Assembly: GCA_963974345.1 (NCBI GenBank)
Contig: CAXBBW010000019.1
Span: 1-64,000, forward strand
Source: RHLJ01 sp963974345
Lineage (GTDB): Bacteria > Bacteroidota > Rhodothermia > Balneolales > Balneolaceae
Length of the DNA stretch: 64,000 nucleotides
Direction: 5' to 3'
How positions within the stretch are numbered: position 1 is the stretch's first letter; each line of letters begins with the position of its first letter. Both the position numbers and the translations under genes were made by a program. Below are positions 29,501 through 37,561 of this stretch, piece by piece. The notes under the pieces are model-generated. The model was not told the DNA's origin and ran no database searches. It saw only the letters and a program-made list of their open reading frames with translations.

Positions 29501-32500
29501 ATTTGGGGAATGATAATTATGTAGTATATGATGGTACCGGAAATTCGGTTGCAGTTACTGGATTGGCAGCAAACTCGGAGTATACGATTGACGTTTATGA
29601 GTACAACATCATGGAGTTAGATCCACAGTACTTGTTAAGTTCTCCGAATTCAGCTTCTCAGAGTACTCAAACAGTACCACTGCCTTCTGCTAACTTATTT
29701 AATGCCGTTAATCTAAATGCTAATTCAGCTACCATTCAGTCTCTGGTAAATCCAAACGGTTTTGCAACTACGGTTCAGGTCTTTTATGGGACAAGTTCTT
29801 CTACACTTAACTCTTCTACAACACCACAAAATATTGGAGACCAGTCAGCAACTCAGACTGTTAATACGTCCCTGAGTGGGCTAACATCAGGTGTGCTGTA
29901 TTATTATAAGGTTTCAGCTACTAATGTTGCCGGAACGGTTAGCACTGATACAGGCTCATTCGTTTTTGAAAGTGATATAAGTTTGCCTTCATTACAATTT
30001 TGGGTGGCTGGTGATGGGGCAACATACACAGCAAACTCCGGCGACCCAGTAAGCAGTTGGGGAAACCAAGCAGGAAAAGCTATAAAAGCCTATCAGGATT
30101 TAGCCCAATATAGCCCAAGCCGTATTACTGATAGTGGCCTCTCTTTCTTAAGATTTGATGGAAATACCGGAGTCAAATTTTTAGAAATGGGGTTTGCTGA
30201 TTCATTAGGATTATTGAACAGCGACTATGAAATATTTATGGTAGCCCGAAGTTCGAGTTCAAATATAGGATTTCTGATGGGTGGTGCTGTTGGGAATTTC
30301 GAAATTCATACTCGTCCCGGTGGTGGAGTCGGTACCCGGTTTATTCCAAAATCAGGTTTGTATGTAGATAATCCTGTGAATTCTACCGATGGGGATTTTC
30401 ACATTTTTAATGCAAAAACCACATCAACACAAGCGATGTTGAGAATTGATGGAAATAGCACATTTGTGAATCAAGATGCGCGCTCAGGTGTTGTAAGTGA
30501 ATTGCTTATGGGAGCTCGCAGAGATGGAACCCCTGCTTACAATTTTGATGGGGATATTGCGGAGGTGCTTATTTATAACTCTGCCCTAACCGATATTCAG
30601 CGAAAAGAAATTGAGCATTACTTAGCTGGAAAATATAGTGTTGAGTTGCCCTATTATTTTGTAAACAGTACTTCAGATATAGACACCGGTTCTGGGCAAT
30701 CGGGAACCTTACGATATGTATTAAACGCGATTAACTCAGCCGCTCCCGATTCATCAGTGATAGTTGATATGAGTACGATCACAGGCACCATCACCCTAAC
30801 AAGCGATCTTCCACCGATCAATTATAACACCACTATTAATGGGCCTGGAAAGGAAAACCTGACGATTAGCGGTAACAATTTATATCGACCATTTTTTATT
30901 GGTGCAGGGATTGCACCATTTACCGGAACAGAACCGGCAGCTCCAAGCATTACACTTTCAAACTTTACGATTATTAATGGGCTTGGTAAAGGCGGGAATG
31001 GTGGGGTAGGCGGCGGCGGCGGCGGCGCGGGTATGGGTGGAGCAATTTTTATAAATGCCGGCTTTGTTGAAATCGTCGGGGTTGCTTTTAACAACAATCA
31101 GGCCATCGGCGGAGTGGGAGATAATGGAAACAGTGGGGGGATAGGTGGTGCATTTGGAATAGGAGGTTCTGGTGGACTGCTTGGTACGGAAGCCAACGGT
31201 GGCGCCGTAAATGGATATCCCGGAGGTTTTGGCGCTGGAGGTGGATCGGTTTATAGTGGTGTTATACCTGGCGGTAATGGTGGTTTCGGTGGCGGCGGCG
31301 GCGGCGGTGGCTACGCAAGATCAGGTGGGGCAGGCGGATTTGGTGCGGGTTACGGTATAGGTCACTTCGGAGGCGGAGGAGGTGGAGGTGGTTTTGGCGG
31401 TGCCATTTTCAATCGCAACGGTGATCTTTTAATACGTGACTCGGAGTTTAACGGAAACACAGCTACAGGAGGGTCGGGCACAGTTGCAGGAACGAGTTAT
31501 GGAGGAGCCATTTTTAACTACAATGGTAAAATCCTGAGCCCCAATAATTCTTTTGGCACAAACAACGCTGTCAATGAGGGCAATTTTTACAATTTAAACC
31601 AGGCGGGATCGAATTTAGAGATCATTACTTTGCTCCCTCCAACGAATGTTATGAGTTCTACAGCGACCATAAATGCAACTATTAATACACTGGGTAGAGC
31701 AGGCACTTACGTGATTAAATATGGTAATAATAGCAGTAATCTTACAGAAACTACGTCTGCTACCAATTACACTGGCGAGCCTGAAACTTTATCACTGAGC
31801 GTTGCTTTATCAGAACTAACCTTGAGTGAAATGCTCTACTACCAAGTTGCGATAACAGATGAATATGGTACCATTGAATCCACAATATCAAATATAGTGT
31901 TCGATACCTCAATACCATCAGATAGTTTGCAACTATGGGTTTCAGCAGACCGGGGGCTTGAACTATCAGAAACCAAATTGGCAACATGGTATGATGCTTC
32001 AGGTAGTTCAAATACTCTAACTCAATCTGCTTCTGCAAACCGGCCAACACTGGTGGATAGTGTGATAAACGACAAACCAGTTATTCGTTTTAATGGAAGT
32101 ACCTCTTTCTTGACTTTACCCTCTGCAGATGATCTGGGAATCCAGAATTCAGACTATGAGTTGTTCATCATAGCAAAGTCATCAAGCAGTGAGCTTCAGT
32201 TTTTATATAGCGGGGCAGGAGAAACTTATGAATTTCACTTAAACGGTGGAGTTGGTGCAAGGCTTATTCCAACATCTGGAATATACATTGATGCAGGTTC
32301 ATCGTCAGAATATGCCAATGGTCAGGCTTATATCTTTAACTCTCATACCAGTTCGGCTAGTGGTGGCTTAAGGATTAATGATGAGCTGAAGAATTTCGTA
32401 GGAAGCAACACTCAAAGTCCTTCAGATGAGGCTATTAATTTAGGAAGAAGGTACGATGGCACCTATCATTTTAATGGTGATATCGCCGAAATCATCATTT

Positions 32501-35500
32501 ACAATAAGACGTTGTCATCTTCTGATCGCGAAACCGTAGTAGATTATCTGGCTAATAAATACGAAATAGAAAAAGTGGTGATTACCGAGCCTACCGCGGC
32601 CGCTTCTCAGCCTGTATTGTCACAAGTAAGTATAAACTCGCTTGGCTTTAGCATTACAAAAGGTAACGGAGCTAAACGCATTGTGGTTGCTAAACAAGGT
32701 TCTGCTGTAGATGCCTCCCCCGCAAACGATCAAACCTACACAGCTAATGCCGCATACGGCTCTGGCACTGAGCTTGGCACCGGGAACTTTGTGGTTTATA
32801 ACGGAAGTGATTCCACATTTACTGTAACCGGGTTGTCAGCCGGAGTTGAATATTACTTCTCGGTATTCGAATACAACGGGACGGCAGAAGCTAAGTATCT
32901 TACGAGCTCAGTTTTAACGTTTTCAAAACGAACCCTGTCTGATATACCCGAAGGTCTGCCGGGTTCTGCCATAACTTTTGGGGGAAGTGACGAAGATATT
33001 ATGGTTCCTCACACTCCGGAGTTTAACTCTGCAGCGGTAACTATGGAGATATGGTTTAAGTCCGATGATTCAGGTACGGATTATGATTTTCTGACCAGTA
33101 AGGCGAGCGAAGAACTGGAAATTCATCTTGGCGCCTCGGGAGTTGCTAATACCATCCGTTTTATTCCGGCTTCGCAGGTTTACATTGATTCCCCGGTTGG
33201 GGCGTTTACAGCCGGAGAATGGACTCACTTGGCTGTTGTGTATGATCCATCTCAGGCATTGGCCAAAATGTATATAAATGGAGAGGAAGTACAGATTACA
33301 AACAATGGAACGAATCCATTGACTACACCGCGTAACCAAACAACAAACCCTTTTTATATGGGTTCGAGAGCAGGATCAGCTTTACATTATAATGGAAGTA
33401 TGGATGAAGTCCGGATTTGGAAGGTGGCAAGAACGGGCGATGAGATTCGTGAATTCATGCATCGTTCGATACAGTCGGACTATCAGAATATGATTGCTTA
33501 CTGGCAGTTCAATGAAGGTTCAGGAACAAGCCTTGCCGATAATATTTCCGGATTAGACGGAACCCTTCAGGGTTTTGAGTTTAATGCATCAAATGGCTGG
33601 GAGGATTCCGAAGTCGCTTTTGGTTCTGGAAGTTTTACCTCTGTTGGCGAGGTAACTACCGGAACCCAGGCACTTAGTTCGTTAAGCTTTGCCCTTACTG
33701 AGGACTTTGATAATGCAGTGATTCTGACTTCAGACTATGTTAATGCTATTCCGAATGATGTTCCTGAGATTGAACTTGTCTTAGAAGATTCTTACTGGAT
33801 CGTAAAAGCCTATGGGGGTGCAGGTGATTTTGAAGCCACGCTGACCTTTACAGTACCCACATCAATGATATCAAAAGGGTCTGCTGAAAATTCACAATTT
33901 AAATTGTATCGAAGACCCTCAAATGGGGCAGGAAGCTGGACAGTTGTAAAACAGGAAGCATCTGCCTTTACCTCTAATACCGTGAGTTTCACAGGTGTTT
34001 CTGAACTAGGGCAGTTTACAGTTGGCCGAGAAATCAATATAGAGTATGCGCAAAGTGCGGGAAGTGCTATTAAATTTGATGGGGTAAATGACTATATAAG
34101 CGTTTCTGATAATGACCTATTTGATGTGACAAAGTACACCTTAGAACTATGGTTTAAATGGAATGAGGGCGCAAATAATGTAGAGTTTATAACAGGTAAG
34201 AATCTACAGGAATTTGAAATTCATACGATTGGCACAGCCAATTCCATTCGGTTCATTCCAACTCCTAATGTTTATATAGATTCCCCAGATAACGCTTTTG
34301 TTTCTAATACTTGGACTCACTTGACAGTGCTCTATGACCCTTCTCAATCATTAGCAAAAATGTACGTTAACGGGATTGAAGTAACCGTATCTATTACTGG
34401 GAATTTATCCACTGCTATAGTACACAGTTCAAACCCTTTTGTTTTTGGTACAAGATCTGGTGGTGGTACATATTATTTTAATGGAGAATTAGACGAAATT
34501 CGACTTTGGAAAGCTGTTCGAACTCAAGCTGAAATTCAACAAGATATGAATGGAACTACGCCAAATGGTTACAATCCAGACTTAGTTGCATATTGGCAGT
34601 TTAATGAAGGAACTGGGACAACCACGGTTGAGCAAACAAACCATTTAACTGGAACGCTAAATAGCTTTGACTTCAATGAGAACTCTGGATGGACAGTCTC
34701 AACCGCTCCCATCGAAAATAGAGAAATTGCAAGTACTACTCTTACAGGAACAGAAGGTTGGCGATTACTTGCCAGCCCGATACAAGACTCCACACTTTCA
34801 CCATTGTTAAGAAACCTCTGGACTCAAGGCTTTACAGGTGCCAAAGTAACTTCAGGAAACCCTAATGTGTTCACATGGTCCACAGCCAATGCTACTAGTG
34901 ATAATACCAATTGGTCGCCATTGACTAATATTGCTAATTCCCCACAACCGGGTTCTGGCTTATTGGTCTATGTATTCAGTGATGACAACTATACCGAAGA
35001 GGGCAATGCAGGCTTTCCAAAAACGCTACAAGTTGAAGGGCTAGAACCTGACGGCGACCAAACACTAACTTCGCTTTTAAATACAAACAAAAATGGTTTC
35101 ACCCTACTTGGCAATCCTTTTAAAAAAGATATAGACTGGGATTTGGTTACCAAAGATAGTCTTTCAGAAGTGGTGTATGTATACGACAACAATTCATCTG
35201 GATGGAAAAGTTGGAATGGGTTTTTAGGAGAATTGACAGATGGAAAAGTGGGAGCTTTCAACGGCTTCTTTGTACAAACTATTGGATCCGATCCGAGCCT
35301 TGTAATTCCAACTAATGCTAAAGAAGATTCTGCAAAACAGTTTTTGGGTAAAGAAATGGCTGAAGCAGATCCTTTCTTTTTTTCGCTAGAACTGCAAAGT
35401 GACTCTGGACTTTCCAACAACGCATGGTTCCAATTTTCCGAGTCTGGCTCTGAAAAACTGGATGCTTTTGATGCACATCAATTGGTTCCGCTAAGTTCTT

Positions 35501-36132
35501 CTTACGTGCTACTTGGCTCCCAAATTGGTGACGGAACTTCCCTAGCCATCAATAACTTGCCCAAGGCACAAGGCAAATATGAATTCCCCCTTGTACTAAG
35601 CACTACCGAATCTGGTAAACATCAGATTTCAGTTAATCAAATATCACTCCCTGAAGGCTGGGAAATCAAGCTAATTGACAAACAAACCGGCTTAGTTTCA
35701 AATTTGGAAGAACCATATATATTTACAATGAAGGCTACCATTCCTAAAGCAAAACTTTCGGTGTTAACGGCTCCTACTGTTCAAGTAATGGCAAAGGCTA
35801 AATCAAATTCCCGATTTATGTTAACAGTTTCGAGCACTGGATTTGAGGAGATATCATCTCTTCCCGAAACCATTGAGCTTCAGCAAAACTACCCAAACCC
35901 GTTTAACCCAAGCTCTTTTATCCAGTTTGGAGTACCTAAAACAAGCAAAGTGAACCTTGATGTGTTTGATCTTCTCGGAAGAAAAGTAGCCACGCTGATA
36001 AATGGTGAGTCCAAAACAGCAGGTAGGTATAGCGTTCAGTTCGATGGAAGAAATATGGCATCAGGCCTGTATATCTATAGACTTCAGGTAGGCAATACCA
36101 TCCTGACAAAGAAAATGACATTAATTAAATAA
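26530..36132 (+). CDS. Giant T9SS cargo B: LamG / Fn3-like / beta-helix surface protein
   Basis: A 3200-residue secreted protein, the largest in the window. Order by eye (residues approximate): signal peptide 1-24; LamG-like 31-238; four Fn3-like units 250-700 (three sharing a HRIIIAR ... YAVYVGT ... FAVYEYN pattern); LamG-like 701-921; two Fn3-like units 934-1148; LamG-like 1152-1374; a beta-helix-like stretch with extreme Gly runs 1376-1690; Fn3-like 1700-1790; LamG-like 1797-2014; Fn3-like 2021-2136; two LamG_3-type domains 2142-2354 and 2507-2720 (YTLELWFKWNE, LDEIRLWKAVRT, YWQFNEGTGT); the module shared with giant A 2735-3108; T9SS type A sorting domain 3112-3200 (QNYPNPFNPSS ... LIK). 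LamG and Fn3 folds suggest glycan or protein binding at the cell surface. No catalytic motif was seen. Confidence 0.88.
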   Translation: MKKLCFSFSIFLLLVTFSITVQAQIPTSGLRLHLKADAGTSTTTPGQKISQWSDQTGNGFHAIEANPTWQPMYVNDGGIPAVRFTPSAPTSMNLPKPSDMGFYLSDYEFFIVTKTSSSATQFPLAGGINFHEIQLSGGGARYIARLNNLVDNTATVDDGAFHVINAIGTTTEAKLGVDGAYATLSTDATTSVDVALHLGTRADGFYRFDGDIAEILVYNRKLTATESMQVSEYLQAKYSTSFTAYAAPGSPASNVGFSSVTQNSMNISLSKGTGSHRIIIARRGGAVTAVPSNGVLYSGNAAFGSGHDFGNGNYAVYVGTEGTSTALGNLAFNSDYHFAVYEYNIVGGFAEYLSTSATASQTTSDLTPASNLQIIGRTANTFSGSVTAGSGTHRLIVARQGSAVNQGPTDGVDYTGNTAFGSGNQIGTGNYVIYAGTDGTSYSMSSLSNSTVYHLAVFEYLYVDGVPLYRTSSPTTDSDITFPATPASSVQFSGTGLNEMTVSFTPGNGNKRIVIAREAAAVSVPPTNGQSYSASSVFETGSDLGSGNYVVYAGTGSSVNLSGLDNSTTYYFAVYEYSEHAGVTSYLTTSPAVGSNSTTVVPFPTITEATFGKGTATSRKISGLINPNGYETSVEIIYGTDTGNLNSTTASHSVGSGIVNVADTVDVTGLNTGQTYYAKIRATNIRGSVESDIITLVPMTLTSIQGWFRGDVVKFQAQGSAEIDEWLDLSGSGNDLIDKDYSSEVAHPILQSPTGVNGNPATIVDGNNFFKFNPSYLNILNTDLELFIVFKTSINSNDRQEILRHSLWGGIIELNSNSGVYASMSGSSYATSGSVGDYSEGNGHIIHYKTANNRFQLRVDDGEVSSSSVNNRIIHAGLISLGGVPSSGISFDGQIAEILFYNAELSVQQRQEIAEYLSDRYEISMFVPSVPETAASSLNFTNVGATNLDVSFTKGDGERRIVVARLNGSTKTVPTANIIYSANANFGSGSNLGNDNYVVYDGTGNSVAVTGLAANSEYTIDVYEYNIMELDPQYLLSSPNSASQSTQTVPLPSANLFNAVNLNANSATIQSLVNPNGFATTVQVFYGTSSSTLNSSTTPQNIGDQSATQTVNTSLSGLTSGVLYYYKVSATNVAGTVSTDTGSFVFESDISLPSLQFWVAGDGATYTANSGDPVSSWGNQAGKAIKAYQDLAQYSPSRITDSGLSFLRFDGNTGVKFLEMGFADSLGLLNSDYEIFMVARSSSSNIGFLMGGAVGNFEIHTRPGGGVGTRFIPKSGLYVDNPVNSTDGDFHIFNAKTTSTQAMLRIDGNSTFVNQDARSGVVSELLMGARRDGTPAYNFDGDIAEVLIYNSALTDIQRKEIEHYLAGKYSVELPYYFVNSTSDIDTGSGQSGTLRYVLNAINSAAPDSSVIVDMSTITGTITLTSDLPPINYNTTINGPGKENLTISGNNLYRPFFIGAGIAPFTGTEPAAPSITLSNFTIINGLGKGGNGGVGGGGGGAGMGGAIFINAGFVEIVGVAFNNNQAIGGVGDNGNSGGIGGAFGIGGSGGLLGTEANGGAVNGYPGGFGAGGGSVYSGVIPGGNGGFGGGGGGGGYARSGGAGGFGAGYGIGHFGGGGGGGGFGGAIFNRNGDLLIRDSEFNGNTATGGSGTVAGTSYGGAIFNYNGKILSPNNSFGTNNAVNEGNFYNLNQAGSNLEIITLLPPTNVMSSTATINATINTLGRAGTYVIKYGNNSSNLTETTSATNYTGEPETLSLSVALSELTLSEMLYYQVAITDEYGTIESTISNIVFDTSIPSDSLQLWVSADRGLELSETKLATWYDASGSSNTLTQSASANRPTLVDSVINDKPVIRFNGSTSFLTLPSADDLGIQNSDYELFIIAKSSSSELQFLYSGAGETYEFHLNGGVGARLIPTSGIYIDAGSSSEYANGQAYIFNSHTSSASGGLRINDELKNFVGSNTQSPSDEAINLGRRYDGTYHFNGDIAEIIIYNKTLSSSDRETVVDYLANKYEIEKVVITEPTAAASQPVLSQVSINSLGFSITKGNGAKRIVVAKQGSAVDASPANDQTYTANAAYGSGTELGTGNFVVYNGSDSTFTVTGLSAGVEYYFSVFEYNGTAEAKYLTSSVLTFSKRTLSDIPEGLPGSAITFGGSDEDIMVPHTPEFNSAAVTMEIWFKSDDSGTDYDFLTSKASEELEIHLGASGVANTIRFIPASQVYIDSPVGAFTAGEWTHLAVVYDPSQALAKMYINGEEVQITNNGTNPLTTPRNQTTNPFYMGSRAGSALHYNGSMDEVRIWKVARTGDEIREFMHRSIQSDYQNMIAYWQFNEGSGTSLADNISGLDGTLQGFEFNASNGWEDSEVAFGSGSFTSVGEVTTGTQALSSLSFALTEDFDNAVILTSDYVNAIPNDVPEIELVLEDSYWIVKAYGGAGDFEATLTFTVPTSMISKGSAENSQFKLYRRPSNGAGSWTVVKQEASAFTSNTVSFTGVSELGQFTVGREINIEYAQSAGSAIKFDGVNDYISVSDNDLFDVTKYTLELWFKWNEGANNVEFITGKNLQEFEIHTIGTANSIRFIPTPNVYIDSPDNAFVSNTWTHLTVLYDPSQSLAKMYVNGIEVTVSITGNLSTAIVHSSNPFVFGTRSGGGTYYFNGELDEIRLWKAVRTQAEIQQDMNGTTPNGYNPDLVAYWQFNEGTGTTTVEQTNHLTGTLNSFDFNENSGWTVSTAPIENREIASTTLTGTEGWRLLASPIQDSTLSPLLRNLWTQGFTGAKVTSGNPNVFTWSTANATSDNTNWSPLTNIANSPQPGSGLLVYVFSDDNYTEEGNAGFPKTLQVEGLEPDGDQTLTSLLNTNKNGFTLLGNPFKKDIDWDLVTKDSLSEVVYVYDNNSSGWKSWNGFLGELTDGKVGAFNGFFVQTIGSDPSLVIPTNAKEDSAKQFLGKEMAEADPFFFSLELQSDSGLSNNAWFQFSESGSEKLDAFDAHQLVPLSSSYVLLGSQIGDGTSLAINNLPKAQGKYEFPLVLSTTESGKHQISVNQISLPEGWEIKLIDKQTGLVSNLEEPYIFTMKATIPKAKLSVLTAPTVQVMAKAKSNSRFMLTVSSTGFEEISSLPETIELQQNYPNPFNPSSFIQFGVPKTSKVNLDVFDLLGRKVATLINGESKTAGRYSVQFDGRNMASGLYIYRLQVGNTILTKKMTLIK

Positions 36133-36139
36133 CAAAAAC

Positions 36140-36242
36140 TCCCCGTCACCCAGCAAAAGTGAAGCTAGCGCAACGCATATGCGGGGTCTCCTAAATTAGG
36201 TACGAAACCTTATTTAAGGAGATCGCGGATCAAGTCCGCGAA
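36140..36242. repeat. Dispersed palindromic repeat between giant gene B and PID-CTERM
   Basis: Holds an imperfect hairpin GTCTCCTAAATTAGGT / ACCTTATTTAAGGAGATC and a second hairpin CGCGGA-TCAAG-TCCGCG (36224-36240). It has the same GTCA...GATC character as the repeats at 26268 and 56178. It separates the giant gene from the PID-CTERM gene. Confidence 0.6.
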
Positions 36243-36270
36243 GACTCGATAAAAAATAAAATTCAACCAA

Positions 36271-36462
36271 ATGAAAACAACGTTTCTAATCCTTCTTACA
36301 ATTTCGGTAATACTAATCACCACAAGTTTAGTTCTTGCCCAACCCGGACTTCCATCTGCTCCTTCCCAAGCACCGATTGATGGTGGTCTTTCTTTACTTG
36401 CAGCTGCTGGCGGAGCGTATGCAATTAAGAAGTTGCGAGGCAGAAAAAGTGACAGTAGATAG
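36271..36462 (+). CDS. PID-CTERM mini-protein (copy 3)
   Basis: A 63-residue protein built like copy 2: signal peptide (MKTTFLIL ... LVLAQ), Pro-rich linker PGLPSAPSQA, PIDGG, hydrophobic span LSLLAAAGGAYAI, basic tail KKLRGRKSDSR. It shares AQPGLP-APSQAPIDGGL-LLAAAGG with copy 2. The mature protein is about 40 residues. It follows giant gene B by 138 bp, copying the arrangement at the other locus. Its role is unknown: a sorted small surface peptide, or a companion of the giant protein, are both possible. Confidence 0.82.
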   Translation: MKTTFLILLTISVILITTSLVLAQPGLPSAPSQAPIDGGLSLLAAAGGAYAIKKLRGRKSDSR

Positions 36463-36514
36463 GTAATACATGGAAAAGGTTTGGATACGTAGTTACCTAT
36501 CAACCTTTTCCATG
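36459..36514 (+). terminator. Interleaved inverted repeats (possible pseudoknot terminator)
   Basis: ATAGGTAA (36459) pairs with TTACCTAT (36493), and CATGGAAAAGGTT (36469) pairs with AACCTTTTCCATG (36502). The two pairs are interleaved rather than nested. The first arm includes the PID-CTERM stop codon. The structure lies between convergent genes and lacks a good T run. Confidence 0.5.
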
Positions 36515-36542
36515 AATATCTCAAACGTTAACATTTCAAAAA

Positions 36543-37559
36543 CTACCACCACAACTTCCCAGTTGGATCTTGTTTAATACTTTGAAGTACTTTCATGTAA
36601 TTTGCCCGTTCAAAAGCGGCGGGTTCTATTACATTAATCTGGCTCATGCTTCCCCGAACCTGATCTAAAGAATCGCATTCATAATCTTCCATCCACCGTG
36701 TCATTTCAGATTTGATTTCGGTAAGTCTATGGATTCCATTTAGAAGTAATTCAGAAGCTAGCATTGTGACATTGGCTCCGGCTAAAATCCCTTTAATTAC
36801 ATCCGTTCCTACATGAATACCTGTTGTTATGGCAATATCTGCTTGTACTTTTTTGTAGAGAATAGCGGTCCACCGAAGTGGGAGACGGAGTTCATCAGAA
36901 TTACTAAGAACTAGATTTGGGACTACTTCCATTTCCCGAATATCAAAATCAGGTTGATAGAACCGATTGAATATGACTAACCCTTTTGCACCCATTTGGC
37001 TCATTTTTTTGGCCATATTAGGAATTGAAGAGAAGAATGGTCCGAATTTTACAGCTATAGGAATCGTAACAGACTGACAAACTCTACGAATTACATCAAG
37101 ATACATTGCCTCAATTTCACTCCCAGTTTTATCGGGATCTGTTGGGATATAATAAATATTGAGCTCTAATGCATCTGCACCTGCTTCTTCAATAAGTTTT
37201 GCATATTCGATCCATCCACCGCTAGAAACACCATTTAAACTTCCAATAATCGGTACATCTGTAGATTCTTTAGCTTGTTGAATATGTTCTAGATAAGAAT
37301 CTGGACCAACATCATAAGAATCCATTTCGGGGAAATAATCGAGGGCTTCGCCAAAGCTTTCGGTTCCCGAAGAAAGAAAATGATCAATCTCCATACTGGT
37401 TGCATTAATCTGCTCTTCGAATAAGGAATGCATTACAATTGCACCTGCTCCAGCATCTTCAAGAAGTTTAATGCTATCCAAATTTTTTGATAGTGGAGAA
37501 GCGGAGGGTACTAACGGATTTTCGAGGTCGAGACCAAGATATTTTGTTGAAAGATCCAT
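36543..37559 (-). CDS. Dihydroorotate dehydrogenase-like protein, partner of PFOR
   Basis: A 338-residue TIM-barrel protein of the class 1 dihydroorotate dehydrogenase family (start MDLSTKYLGLDLENPLVPSASPLS; GADALELNIYYIPTDP; IPIAVKFGPFFSSIPN; GAKGLVIFNRFYQPD). The pyrD catalytic base and substrate motifs are not obvious, so de novo pyrimidine synthesis is unlikely. It starts 2 bp after the nifJ stop, and I recall this nifJ neighbour from Bacteroidota genomes. A role as an electron-transfer or accessory flavoprotein for PFOR is inference. Confidence 0.8.
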   Translation of the reverse strand: MDLSTKYLGLDLENPLVPSASPLSKNLDSIKLLEDAGAGAIVMHSLFEEQINATSMEIDHFLSSGTESFGEALDYFPEMDSYDVGPDSYLEHIQQAKESTDVPIIGSLNGVSSGGWIEYAKLIEEAGADALELNIYYIPTDPDKTGSEIEAMYLDVIRRVCQSVTIPIAVKFGPFFSSIPNMAKKMSQMGAKGLVIFNRFYQPDFDIREMEVVPNLVLSNSDELRLPLRWTAILYKKVQADIAITTGIHVGTDVIKGILAGANVTMLASELLLNGIHRLTEIKSEMTRWMEDYECDSLDQVRGSMSQINVIEPAAFERANYMKVLQSIKQDPTGKLWW

Positions 37560-37561
37560 GA

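Noticed and set aside
30822..31097. Proline-rich 91-codon minus-strand frame
   Set aside because: It is the reverse complement of the glycine-repeat coding DNA of giant gene B.
34989..35420. 143-codon minus-strand frame inside giant gene B
   Set aside because: Shadow of the shared C-terminal module; no start signal or recognisable domain.
36543..37559. pyrD for de novo pyrimidine synthesis, linked to the pyrimidine operon
   Set aside because: It is fused in an operon with nifJ (2-bp gap), lacks obvious PyrD active-site motifs and is 15 kb from the catabolic operon.
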